Assembly: GCF_035222375.1 (NCBI RefSeq)
Contig: NC_085888.1
Span: 1,736,001 to 1,800,000, forward strand
Length of the DNA stretch: 64,000 bases
Source: Podospora pseudocomata
Lineage: Eukaryota > Ascomycota > Sordariomycetes > Sordariales > Podosporaceae
Reading direction: 5' to 3'
Below are positions 10,565 to 21,200 of the stretch, piece after piece (within the stretch, counting starts at the first letter, position 1; the number at the start of each line of letters is the position of its first letter). The notes beneath the pieces are model-generated. The model did not search any database. It was not told the origin of the DNA and was given only the letters and a program-made list of their open reading frames with translations. A program made the translations under genes and the position numbers.

Positions 10565-13060
10565 CAAGACACCACGGCTCGATCAATTATACCGTCGCCA
10601 AAAAAATTTGTCAGATTCCTTCTAGCTGTGTGGCCTGTTGAGCGAGACCGGAGTGTGTTTTGTCGTGTAGTTGTGTTGTGCGGGATGGCAGCTTTGACCG
10701 AGGGACCTACGAAGCGAAGCACCTTGGCCCTCCAATTCACGAGACGTAATTAAGAGGGTCCAGCAACGGGGGATGGGATTCTGAGAAATGGATGTCAAAA
10801 CCTGATCACAGGGCGGGCAGGTGAGCAGAGGCGGGTCGCACACCAGGTCAGGGTGGTGTGGTTGATCTTGGCCCCTGGCTTTGCAGATCTTTGGGCGAGC
10901 GGCGGGGCAAAAGAGAGCACAGTACGTAAGTGTAGGTTTTCTGATCGTTCCAAGGTCGGTTTGCAGCCAGTTGAGCCACTGTCGGATGTTGATCAGGTCG
11001 GCTGTGGGAGGAGGGAATATAGGACGGTGGGATGGTAACAGGAGGACTAGGGGGAACAGAGGGGACAAAATGGTCGTTTGTTGTCAATCGCCAGGTTCGT
11101 TGCGGTGCCGTGGGCGGTGCGATTCACGTGTCGATGTGGTGCCGCAAGTGCAAAAGACCGATGGAGACGGTCGAGGTGTCGGCCTGGTCTGAAGCTAGAA
11201 CCTAGAGCTCTAGTGACAAGTGTAGAGGGGGCACCCGCCGGGAAAGCGCCTCCCGCTCAAGTGTGCGTCCCAGGGAGCTGGATGTGGGAGAGAGAGGAGT
11301 GTTTGACGACGGGAGAGAGGGGACTGGGGGCTCGGTCGACACGCTGGGTGGCAAGTAAGCGCAAAAAGAACAGATGAATGAGGACCCCCCAGTGGCGGAT
11401 GTTTTTCCGAGGACTTTTCCCTCTCTCTGTCCCATCAAATGGAATAGTCTCCGCCAAGACGTTCCAAGAGCCCGCAGAAGTGCCTAGCTGATGATGGATG
11501 GTGGTCCATGGCCCATGGGTGAGCATCGCACCTCGTGCGGTTAAAACGGCGTTGCTTCCTGCATCGTATCATAGCGCAGCTAGCTAAGGTTTTTGGAGTA
11601 GGTAAGGTACCTGCCGAGACATCCCATCCAACCCAGATCTACCCCCCAATTTCTTACATACAGTTGTGAAGCTGTTGGCTTCAACAACACCTTGGAGCTC
11701 CCGGTGTGCTCCCAATCGCCCAATTCAGGTTTCCAGAAGAAACAAGCGGGGTCTGTTTCATCGGCCCCGCTGAAGATCGGCTCCACAGTTCGATCCAGAA
11801 CTCCTGCAGGAAACCGTTTGCTCGGTGGTGTCTGATTCCATAAATATCAAGTAGTAAACCCAGCCCCGAGACCCTGAGAAAGTTGCCCCGAAACCTCAAT
11901 ACCTTCCTCCCTCTCCCTATCCTCATCCCTCTAGGGGTTTATTACCTGACATTGACGTCATTTCCTAGCACACAGAACCGAGACGCATGACGTAGCATGG
12001 CTGCTCGCCCTTCAGCCAATCACAGGGGATGTGGACAAGATGCTCCGGGCTACACAGGGATGGCTGGCTGGGGCTATTGGGAGGTGATGAGGGGCACATG
12101 GAGGGGCAGAGAGGAGCAATTCTTCAGTGGTGTCTCGGGCATAACGGATTATCCCGTTCGTCTGAACCTGACAAGCATTTTTCTTTCTGCAACGAGGCCT
12201 CTCGATGGGCCTCACTTGCAGCTCAAAACGTAATCTCGACCCCGGAGCTAAGCTGAGCACGGCCAAGCGGCGATGGTTAGATCTGGCATTAACAGCCCAA
12301 GATCTGTCAAGACAGGGGCTTGATCGGACACCAATTTCTTTGTCAGATGCAGCCTCTATTCTCGGCAGATAATGTCTTCGATGGGAACAAGGACTCTAAC
12401 AGTAGCATTCATCTCAAACGTGGCCATATATCGAGACAATGCCCTTTGTGACATGTGAACAACACAGCCCCGGGGCCTCTGCCACCCGATCTCTTCTTTG
12501 ATCTCCAACGGAGTATATACGCCGCGCCGCGGCACTCTCTCTGTGACTCGATCCTTACTACACATCACTGGATTGATAGGCATTCTCTCATTCCATCATG
12601 TAATCCCCTAATTTCCAATATCTGAGCTCACGTCTTGGCTTCGAAGCCTTACGTGTACCCTCTTCAAACCTATGCATTAACTTCAAGGTCTTACATGAAG
12701 AGCCTGTCATGTCAATGTCAAGCCGAGCACTGCTAACCATTTACTGACCAAGGTCAGGCATCTTCCAGGAACACCACACCGATATCAAACCGATCACCAT
12801 CGTCCGTGTCGATACCGAACCCCGAAAGAACTTCTCCGAATATCTAACCGTGATGCTTGACACGACATACATCCCAGGATGATAACAAGTTTATATGACT
12901 CTTGCTAACACAACAGATCTCTCCCGCCTCCGCGGATCCGCGATTTCGAGGGAACCCCGTTTCCAGCCTCTTTATCGAGAGGTCGATACAATACTAACAT
13001 TCAGATCTACCCAACTCAAGGACAAATAACCCATAGGTATCTAACTTACAGAACATCCAG
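10565..13060. other. Long upstream region of the phytochrome gene
   Basis: About 2.5 kb without a convincing gene. Nearest the phytochrome start, a minus-strand open frame of about 148 codons (11068-10622) has poor protein-like composition and is probably 5' leader. Farther out the sequence becomes more A/T-rich. No promoter element could be placed with confidence. Confidence 0.5.
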
Positions 13061-13193
13061 GTAAGTCATTCCCCCCCGCCTTCAAACCCCTAACAAAATA
13101 GCAGGAAAAACAAGCAGCAGCATCCTCTTGAGTAGAGCACTTAGTCTTCAGGTAAGTCCCCCCTCCCCCACTTTACTACTAACAAAAATACAG
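13061..13193 (+). other. Two look-alike mini-intron segments of an unknown transcript
   Basis: Segment 13061-13101 (or to 13104) and segment 13152-13193 each begin GTAAGTC, continue with a C-rich run, then carry a branch-like CTAAC (TACTAAC in the second) and end in AG. Both are followed by a GGAAA-like sequence. At 41-44 nt they fit the shortest fungal introns. The intervening putative exon of about 48 nt is open in one frame only. This suggests a spliced plus-strand transcript, either non-coding or a leader, near 12.9-13.6 kb. Confidence 0.45.
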
Positions 13194-13464
13194 GAAACAC
13201 CTTCAACCCATCAGGGTTCAAAATGAAAGTTTTTTTCGCTTTTTTTCTTTCAAAACTATCTTTCCCTCGCGGCCGTGAAATCCAAGAATAATGTTTCCAT
13301 GTTTGAAACACGTCTCCAAAGTTGTTAAAGCAATAACCTATAAAACTACCCGATGATAAACTCTTTCCTCAACAACCTACCTTCCCGATACCCACGATGA
13401 GAGTCCAGCAACATCTTTTTTACACGCGATTTGTATCAGCGTAAGCCAAACCACCTACTGTCCC

Positions 13465-13575
13465 ATGCCAAAAGTCTTCCAGAATGTTGTGCACAATAAC
13501 TTGGAGTCTGCCAAAAGTACTCGAAACGAGGGTGCCGAAAAGAAAGAGTCGAAAAAGGGCGTTAAGAACACGTAA
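13465..13575 (+). CDS. Possible 36-aa small ORF
   Basis: An ATG at 13465 (context CCCATGC) opens 36 codons that start MPKVFQNVVHNNLESAKST and end in a Lys/Glu-rich tail. The composition looks protein-like, hydrophilic and partly helical. It lies downstream of the intron-like pair at 13.1 kb and could be the coding part of that transcript. Nothing is recognised in it, and chance occurrence is quite possible. Confidence 0.22.
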   Translation: MPKVFQNVVHNNLESAKSTRNEGAEKKESKKGVKNT

Positions 13576-13646
13576 TACATTCACAATATATACATCTATA
13601 TTTATATCAACAGACCTCGGAAGTTCGTCGAGAGGGCTCTCAAGAT

Positions 13647-13686
13647 ACCTACCTACCTACCTACCTACCTACCTACCTACCTACCT
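13647..13686. repeat. (ACCT)n microsatellite
   Basis: About ten perfect ACCT units. Confidence 0.9.
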
Positions 13687-14136
13687 TGGTCAGAAGCTAT
13701 CTTTCACAAACCTCCCAAGGGCACCCAGGACCTTGCGATACAAGTCTCTACCGAGTACTATCTTCAATTCACAATGTAGGCCCCCCCGCCCTACATCATA
13801 CACAAAGCGGAGGGATGTAAAAAGAGAGTTGAAAAGAGATGTATCTATTCAGACAAATACCGCTTGGCAAGATATTTGCGCTTCCAAAAGCCATTGGTTG
13901 AGTCATGTCTGGGAGTAATACACTTCACGCAAGAGATGTCGAGGTATGAGCAAGAGTTATGAAGAGAATCGCGATGACAAGGGCTCTGCAAGTGAAGCTC
14001 TTCGCGCACATACAGATGTGATTGCTAACTAGATACCTACAATGAACCACTTGTCAAGTCAACAAACCCATCACGTAACTTATTTCAGCAAAATAATGAA
14101 AAGATTCATTCTTCAACGTCAACATCACCAGCAATA

Positions 14137-14183
14137 ACGTGATCCACCATCGAGCGGGACACCCCATCGACCGGGACACTTTT
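14137..14183 (+). repeat. Left terminal inverted repeat (47 bp)
   Basis: It begins ACGTGATCCACC and is identical to the reverse complement of the right end over 47 bases; the 48th base differs. Inside, two 15-base words that differ at two positions (ATCGAGCGGGACACC and ATCGACCGGGACACT) stand in direct orientation and are probable transposase-binding sites. Confidence 0.93.
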
Positions 14184-14233
14184 TCTCCCACTATAACCAC
14201 CCAACTTCAATTCGCGTTTTCTCTATCACAACA

Positions 14234-15889
14234 ATGTCCGACAGCTTGCCAGAAAATCGAGTCCTTTTAGCGATCAATGCGATTCGATCAACACCGCGCT
14301 TGAGCATCCGACGCGCCGCAGAAATATACAACGTGCCCAAGTCCACAATTGCTGCGAGAATGAAGGGCCGAGTTGCGAAGTTCGACAGTTACAACGCACG
14401 TTCGAATTTGACTACGATAGAAGAGGAGGTGATTGTTCAATATGTACTCGACCGAGATTCGCGAGGGTTTTCGCCCCGGATTGTCGACGTGGGTGATATG
14501 GCCAATCTCCTGCTTCGGAAACGCGGTGCGCGACAGGTCGGAAAGAACTGGCCAGACCGCTTCGTTACCCGACGTCCAGAGTTAAAGACGCGTTTTAATC
14601 GCGTCTATGACTATCAAAGAGGCCTCTGTGAAGATCCTGCAATTATCGAGCCATGGTTCCGACTGGTTGCCAACATGCGTGCGAAATACGGCATCCTCGA
14701 CTGCGACTTCTACAACTTCGACGAGACGGGCTTTATGATGGGCATGATACGGCCAGGGATGGTGGTCACGCGCTCCGATCGGGTCGGCAAACCAAAGGCT
14801 ATTCAGCCGGGCAATCGAGAATGGGCGACAGCGATTTGCACTATTGCTGGCGACGGGTATGTGGTGCCGCCTTTCTTGGTGGTGAAGGGCCGTTTCCACC
14901 TCGCCAGCTGGTACTCCGAACATCAGATACCTGACGACTGGGCCGTCGCAACAACAACCAACGGATGGACAGATAATAAGACTGCTCTGGAATGGCTGCA
15001 GCATTTTGATGAGCACACTAAACACCGTCGGAGGGGTGTATATCGGATGCTGGTGCTCGACGGCCATGAGAGCCATGTTAACGCCGAATTCGAGGACTAT
15101 TGCAAGGAGAATAACATTGTCACCATTTGTCTGCCTTCCCATTCCTCGCATCTTACCCAGCCTCTCGATGTGGGTTGTTATAGCGTCCTAAAGAAGATGT
15201 ACGGTGCTGAAATCGAGCACTTCATCAAAGCCCGGATCACGCATATCACGAAGCCCGAGTTCTTCCTTGCGTTCAAAGCCGCCTTCAGCCGGACTTTCAC
15301 CCAAGAAAACGTTCTCGGGGGTTTTCGGGGGTCTGGACTTATCCCCTACGACCCGCAGGCCGTCCTTTCGAAGCTAGATGTCAAGTTGCGGACACCAATC
15401 CCCCCTGGGACCCCTGATGGGCCACCAACACCTTGGGCCTTTAAGACGCCCAAGACTACCAACGAAGCCCTCTCGCAGTCTACCCTTATTGAAGCTCGGA
15501 TTGCAAGACATCAGTCGAGCTCTCCGACTCCGATTTTAGCTGCTGTTGATCAGCTTTCGAAAGGAATGCAGGTATTTTCCCATCAGGTGACCCTTTTACA
15601 AGCCGAGGTACGGACACTTCAGGAGGCCAACGAAGCACTTTCCAAGCGCCGGAGGGCCAAACGGACGCGTCTCCAAGATGGAGGGGCCATTAATGGAAGC
15701 CAGGCTAGGGATATAATGGCAGAGAAGGGCGTAGTTGAAGCGGAAGGACGCGTCGAAAGCGGAAATGAAGGGTCGTCAAAGAGGCGTCGGATGGGTTCGC
15801 GGCACTGTGGCATCTGCCGCAAGACTGGCCACAATGCAAGGACATGCCCAGAGGCTGGGGAAACAGATGCTTCAAGTGATGCTGAGTAG
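14234..15889 (+). CDS. Fot1/pogo-family transposase (DD35D) with C-terminal CCHC knuckle
   Basis: The 551-aa single-exon protein opens with a psq-type helix-turn-helix (about 8-50, LSIRRAAEIYNVPKSTIAAR). A CENP-B/Tc5-type helix-turn-helix follows (about 60-120, GARQVGKNWPDRFVTRRPEL). The DDE_1 catalytic domain has Asp163 in NFDETGF, Asp276 in VLDGHESH and Asp312 in QPLDVG. The last two are separated by 35 residues, the DD35D signature of Fot1-like elements. A coiled coil (about 430-480, LLQAEVRTLQEANEAL) is followed by the usual SKRRRAKRTRLQ basic block and a zinc knuckle C-x2-C-x4-H-x4-C (CGICRKTGHNARTC). All catalytic residues are intact. The start lies in a good context 50 bp after the left terminal repeat. 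Confidence 0.95.
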   Translation: MSDSLPENRVLLAINAIRSTPRLSIRRAAEIYNVPKSTIAARMKGRVAKFDSYNARSNLTTIEEEVIVQYVLDRDSRGFSPRIVDVGDMANLLLRKRGARQVGKNWPDRFVTRRPELKTRFNRVYDYQRGLCEDPAIIEPWFRLVANMRAKYGILDCDFYNFDETGFMMGMIRPGMVVTRSDRVGKPKAIQPGNREWATAICTIAGDGYVVPPFLVVKGRFHLASWYSEHQIPDDWAVATTTNGWTDNKTALEWLQHFDEHTKHRRRGVYRMLVLDGHESHVNAEFEDYCKENNIVTICLPSHSSHLTQPLDVGCYSVLKKMYGAEIEHFIKARITHITKPEFFLAFKAAFSRTFTQENVLGGFRGSGLIPYDPQAVLSKLDVKLRTPIPPGTPDGPPTPWAFKTPKTTNEALSQSTLIEARIARHQSSSPTPILAAVDQLSKGMQVFSHQVTLLQAEVRTLQEANEALSKRRRAKRTRLQDGGAINGSQARDIMAEKGVVEAEGRVESGNEGSSKRRRMGSRHCGICRKTGHNARTCPEAGETDASSDAE

Positions 15890-15949
15890 CTGCAATTGAT
15901 TTGATTAGTGTTTTATGGGATTTTAGAGTTTGTTGTGGTTGTGGTCTGG

Positions 15950-15996
15950 AAAAGTGTCCCGGTCGATGGGGTGTCCCGCTCGATGGTGGATCACGT
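15950..15996 (-). repeat. Right terminal inverted repeat (47 bp)
   Basis: Perfect inverted copy of the left end. The flanking TA is the first unit of a TA-dinucleotide tract. Confidence 0.93.
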
Positions 15997-16026
15997 TATA
16001 TATATATACATATATATATATATATA
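15997..16026. repeat. (TA)n tract at the transposon target
   Basis: TA repeats interrupted twice by a C. Together with the preceding TSD this offered many TA target sites to the transposon. Confidence 0.85.
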
Positions 16027-16037
16027 CATGTTTTCCC

Positions 16038-17325
16038 TCACAACCTAGCCTTCCTCCCCTCTCTCACCGCCTGCATACTCCTCAACAAAGCATAAAGCGT
16101 CCCCATCCTTCTCAACTCCACCCCCCTCCGCCTCCCCAACCTGACCGGATTTCCCAATATAACCTCCAGCTCCATCCGCCTCCCCGCCTCCCAGTCAAGC
16201 AACATGCTCGGCTTGCTCCCCACATTCCTCTCCGTGCTCTTCAATATCTTCTCCGGCCCCGCCAGCTCCCCCGGAAACCCCCTCCCAAGTATCTTCGGCG
16301 CCGCGTCCCAAATCTCCTTCATCACCCCGTACAAATGCCGCCTCAGCTCCGGATCCCGCACCATATCCGCGTTCCCCAACCCGCCCGACAAGACTGACGA
16401 CGGGTTGAACGCCGCGTTGATGGTCAGCTTGTGCCAGCGGATGAGTTGCAGGTCGATCTCACTCGACACGGTAATGTCATGAATCGAGCCAAAGGCAGTC
16501 CAATAGTGGCCCAGCCTGTCGCAGTGATCCAGGCCGACAGAGAGGAGAGTCTCGTTCAAAGACTCAGAGTCAGAATCCGGGGTTGGGGTCGGTGAAGGGG
16601 GCACCAAAGCCCCCGTTGTGCCGTCTCCCGTTTCGACGCTGTCGCTAGTCGAGTTCGCACTATCAGAGTACGGCCCAAGGTGAAGGCGTGTCCAGCGGTT
16701 CTGCCGGATCACCCCAGGGGAGATCTGCTCCGCCGAGATGACAGTCACCCCAGACACAATCGGGTTGGCAGGAAAGCGCAGTCGATACGGCTCCTCCACC
16801 CCGACCCCGTTTTGGATGAGGACTATACACGACCCCTCCGACACCAACGGGGCAATAAGCGCCGAGTCGTCTGACACATCTGGGAGGGCCTTCGTCGTGA
16901 CGATGATGTAGTCCCACTGCTTCACTGCTCCCTTGGACGCAGCATCCGGTGAAGGGTAAACAGCTGCAGGACGAAAGGTGTAATCCCCAAACGTGTGAGT
17001 CTGGAGCTTGACCCCCGACTCCTCCAAGGCGCGGTAGTTTGAGCGTGCGATAAGAGACACGTGAATATTATAATCAGGCTTTCCCCGCAATCATCAGTAA
17101 ACAACACCCCTCTCTCTCATATGAAGACACAAAAAAAACTCACATGATGCAACCTCGAAGCATAAAAACAACCAACCGCACCAGCCCCAACAAAAACAAC
17201 ATTCACTGGCCTATTCCCAGCACACGGTCAGCTTACCTCCCTCACCTTTCAACCCGGATCTTCCCCCAGGAAACTCACCTATCCGGATTCTCCCCCGCCT
17301 TCGGAGCACGATATAACCCACTCAT
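16038..17325 (-). CDS. 2-dehydropantoate 2-reductase (ketopantoate reductase, ApbA/PanE family)
   Basis: Three exons (17325-17279, 17210-17144, 17078-16038; introns of 68 and 65 nt) give 384 aa. The NADPH-binding Rossmann motif is split over the first exons and reads VNVVFVGAGAVGCFYASRLH (GxGxxG). The catalytic region contains the conserved Lys in RWHKLTINAAFNP and the C-terminal helical domain typical of the family. It should reduce 2-dehydropantoate to pantoate in pantothenate and coenzyme A synthesis, though fungi carry several paralogues and some act on other substrates. An insertion rich in Ser/Thr/Asp/Pro near residues 175-215 is unusual and probably a surface loop. A Fot1-like transposon sits 41 bp beyond the stop codon, so polyadenylation may be affected. 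Confidence 0.88.
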
Positions 17326-18253
17326 TATCCTCCTCACACAAAAAAAAAAAAACCAAAAAAACCCAAAAAAAAAAAAAAAAAAAACCCAATAATGACCTCG
17401 GAAATGCAAAATACTGCCGTGCAACAACCCAAAGCCCGCCTTATCTCTCTTCACTCCCGAACAGTATGTATGTAACCCCCTCTCTCCTGACCCTACCTCT
17501 TCTTTCCCTGTCTGCTGTATAACCAACGGGAATCCCGGCGTATTGCCTCTGGTGTTCCCTTTGCCGTTCAGCCGTGTATACCCTTTCCCGTCTGTCGGTT
17601 CTCTTCAGGTCAACAGCCCCTTACTTCCCTTTCAGCAGAGAAATCCGTAAAAGGAAAAGCTTCCCGAGCTGTTGCTGTCGTTGGTTTTTGCCCTACTGTC
17701 GAAAACCTGATTTTCCGAGCAGGATTTTGCTGCTGCTGTTGTTGTTGTTGATGATGAGGGTTGTTTATCCCTCACCTCGTAATATGCGCTGCCGTTAGAC
17801 CCGAAGTGCGTGTTGTGCTCAATTCTCTGTGAGACTAATTCTCTGTGTTTTGTTGATGACACCGTCCTTCTTGTCCTTACTGCTGACTGGCCTTGGTGTT
17901 GTTTTTACCAACCCAAGCTGTGTCAAGTAAGTGTAGTCAACCGGGAACACTTGCCGTGATAGCCCGCCTCGTTCTGTAGTATGATGGTCCCGTTTGTAGA
18001 AACCCTTTGCCTCAAAGAAGCCGGCCCATGTATCTCTCGCCCGTCCGCAAACCAAAAACTCTCTCAACCCCGGCTCTCTTAATCCCCCAAACTTTCTTGA
18101 CCGAGATTCCCTCAATGATTTCCTCTCCGTAATCTGATTTCTGACAACCTCAACCCTCTCGCTCGCTCGCGGAATTAAAGCCCTTCTCCTTCGTAAACCG
18201 ACGTCTTTCAAACCCTCGGTGGTTTGTGGCTACCCTTAGCCTTGTATAAGCGT

Positions 18254-18286
18254 CCCAATCCAATCCAATCCAATCCAATCCAATCC
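18254..18286. repeat. (CAATC)n pentanucleotide repeat
   Basis: Six tandem copies of a CAATC/CCAAT-type unit. Confidence 0.85.
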
Positions 18287-21200
18287 CCCACGTCTCTCCC
18301 ACAAGTCTCGGTGTAGTAGTTGATCGGTCGCCGATTGGAGTTTAGACCCGCTTTCCCTCTCTTCGGAAATTTAGTGGTCAGAAGCAAAACAGGAAGAAGA
18401 AAAAAAGCAATGAGCATCAATCAACCCTTGACCACCAGCGGCGAAAACAAAACAGATGCTGATTGATCACGTCACGCAAAACTCCGCATACAGGATGGGA
18501 TGGAGGGCAGCAGTCTAGTCGGTCGTTGGGAAAGGAGAGAGAAAGGTGTGGTGTGGTTGGCGTGAATGGCGTCACTAAAGTGGTGGTGTGGAGAAACCGC
18601 GGTTCGGTTCATCGCCAAGAAAACCGCTTTCCCTCCGAGGGAGAACTGCGGGGAAGTTTGAAAGGAAAAAGTGGGGGGGGGGAGGAGGGAGGTCAGCAAC
18701 ACACACACACACACGAACAAACAATGGATAGGATGGTATGGATGATGCGAACCAACCCAACGGAACCGGTGCCGAACGCGGCCAGCATCGTGGAGAAAGA
18801 ACCAGTCCGTAAAAAAAGTTTCCATTCTTTTTTCCTCAACTGTGCGACCGGCAGTCCCCTTAGATGCCCGGCTTGGCGATGTCTGGGCAGGGCGAAGACG
18901 ACCTCTACTTTTACAATCGTATATATATATATATATATGTGTATCATCTATAACATCGGCAAAAACAACAACATCAGAAACAACAACAACAACAACCACC
19001 CAAACATTGTCTTCTCACCCATCAGGTCAACCTCCCTCCCATGCAAACAAAAAGTTATATCCCCCCCGCCCATCATCACCGGAAATAACACCTTCATCAC
19101 CATCCCATATAGTAAAACAACGTGTACTCCCCATCCTCGCCGCCTCGGCCTGAAGGACCCCGAATTTCTTTCAAACCCAGAAGCCAGTCAGCCCTCTCCA
19201 TAAGAAAAAGCAAAAAGTGGCATGCCCACACACATACACACACAGAGACACACACGCACAATGACCCAAAACGAAAAAAAAAAAAAAAAAGGGTACTCAT
19301 TGTAAGGTACTGGGTACTTGTCTGGAGCAAACTCAAGCCATCATCCACTTGGTACCAAACTCCAAGTCGAAAAGACGTACAAAACCGAAAGAGAACGAAC
19401 CACCCACAGCTGTTGTCCAACACAGCAACGCAACCCTCAAAGCTTCCCCCCCACCACCCTCTCTGTCTCTCCCACTGCATCGGGTCCAGTCCACAGACAC
19501 AGAGGTCATCAGTTCCTCTTGGATTATTACATACCAGCTTTTCTCTTGCTGGCAAATCGAACGTCGGACTTGAACCATGTGCCATCGCCCTCGCACACAT
19601 GACGCCAGCTCCCCTCCGTCAGCTTGCCCCTCGAACGACGTTGTTCATGTATACACAAGCTTCGCATCCAACACAACCGCACTTCACACACACACACACA
19701 TGCAGCTGTGCGACGTCAACAAGCGTCGCGTATCGGTCCCAGATGGCTGTCACAACTGCGCGGGGTATCCATCCTGTGCAACATATACAAAACCGACAGG
19801 ATTGTCTTGCTGCTTATCTTGCGATTGTGATGTGTGCTACATATGGCCTACCGCTACTGCTACCCAACCTACCTGAACGTTACGAATTCCGCCTTCGCAT
19901 ATCCCCAAGCATAAGGGGGTTAAACAACAAGCTCTACCATCCCAACCTGCCAACCAGAAACCGTTGCGTTTCCGATCGTTGACGTCGGCCGTCTGCAGAG
20001 TGATACATGCGTGCCGGTTCCGCCTGCTTTTTGGTTAAGCTTTCTGTGATAGCAACGACTTTCCCCTTTTGTTCAAGTTTCCCCGTCTGCCACAACATCG
20101 CTGACGGTCATATCCGACATCCAGAGCCCTTCCTTGACGAGTAGCTATCACAGCCGCTCCTCTCCGATGTGGTCAGAGCTTCAACAGCGTCACAGGAGTC
20201 TTCCATGACACCCCTGTCGCAAAGGCACTCGGAAAACTATCCCACACTGGATCGGCCGAGGGTGTGGGACAGCTCCCAGGGCAACTGGATAACCTCCTCG
20301 TCATACCCTGCAGCCTCCTGCAGACAAAACTAACGAAGTGTGGGGGATGCAAACTCTCTCCAACTTCCTTTCTCGTACCCATCCTCATTCATGCCCGGTG
20401 ATGCACACAATGCCATGAAAAAGAAAGCAAAATAAATGTAACCTCTACTGATTCCCGAATATCCTTAAAGAGCAAAACGTCTTCTCAACGCGGGCGCCCA
20501 GCAATGGGTCAAAATGTTTCATCTATGCCCTGTGGCATCCAGCCGAGTCAATGGGGTAGTGACTGCGGTGTAGGAAAACGCAAAAAAGCGAGATCCTGCC
20601 AGGGCAAAAGTGTACGAAGGCGAGAACATTGAGAGCAGAAGCTACTCGGACAAAACAGATAGAGATTTCCACTTACGTCTTGACCTGCATCTTGCATGCA
20701 CACAAGTCGACGCCATCATGAAACATGGGTAATCTTCAAAGGCTCAGCGGCCAAGTACCTCCATGTACACACGACAAGAGGCTGCTTCCCCATGTCACCA
20801 GGGTTCTAGCCAAGTCGGCATCTTGCAGCATCTCCTGAACTCAGCTCCTGCCGATGTAGGACACATGCTTGAAGGAGCTGGCTGACCTCGACCGCACCAC
20901 GGAAGCCAGTCCATCACCGACCGCCAAACGACGCTGCCCCTATCATCTTCTCACACAGCAGACGGCGAGGCCGGGCCTCACGTGTGACCTCCATTGCGAC
21001 ATGCGACCAGCCCAAGCCAAGCATACCCATCTAATACCGAGAAAGAAGAGCCATCGAGGCTCGTCCATGACATGGCGGTGCTGCCCATGGGGGTCTGCCC
21101 ACATTCAAAACGAACGTGGGAGGCTCGGGGCGTGGGGGTGATAAAGAAAGAATGAAAGCGTGTGTAAAATCAGGATGAGGGGTCATTGATAGAAGTTCAG

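Larger units (their letters stand above)
14137..15996 (+). mobile_element. Complete Fot1/pogo-like DNA transposon, 1,860 bp
   Basis: The element is bounded by 47-bp inverted repeats with no mismatch between them (14137-14183 and 15950-15996), flanked on both sides by TA (14135-14136 and 15997-15998), the target duplication of Tc1/mariner-pogo elements. It carries one uninterrupted 551-codon transposase gene. The right end lies in a (TA)n tract in the 3' flank of the ketopantoate reductase gene, 41 bp after its stop codon. Perfect ends and an open transposase argue for a recent insertion and against repeat-induced point mutation of this copy. Whether it is active cannot be told from one copy. 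Confidence 0.93.

Noticed and set aside
10622-11068. 148-codon frame upstream of phytochrome
   Set aside because: Cys/Pro-rich patternless composition, no motif, and a position fitting a 5' leader.
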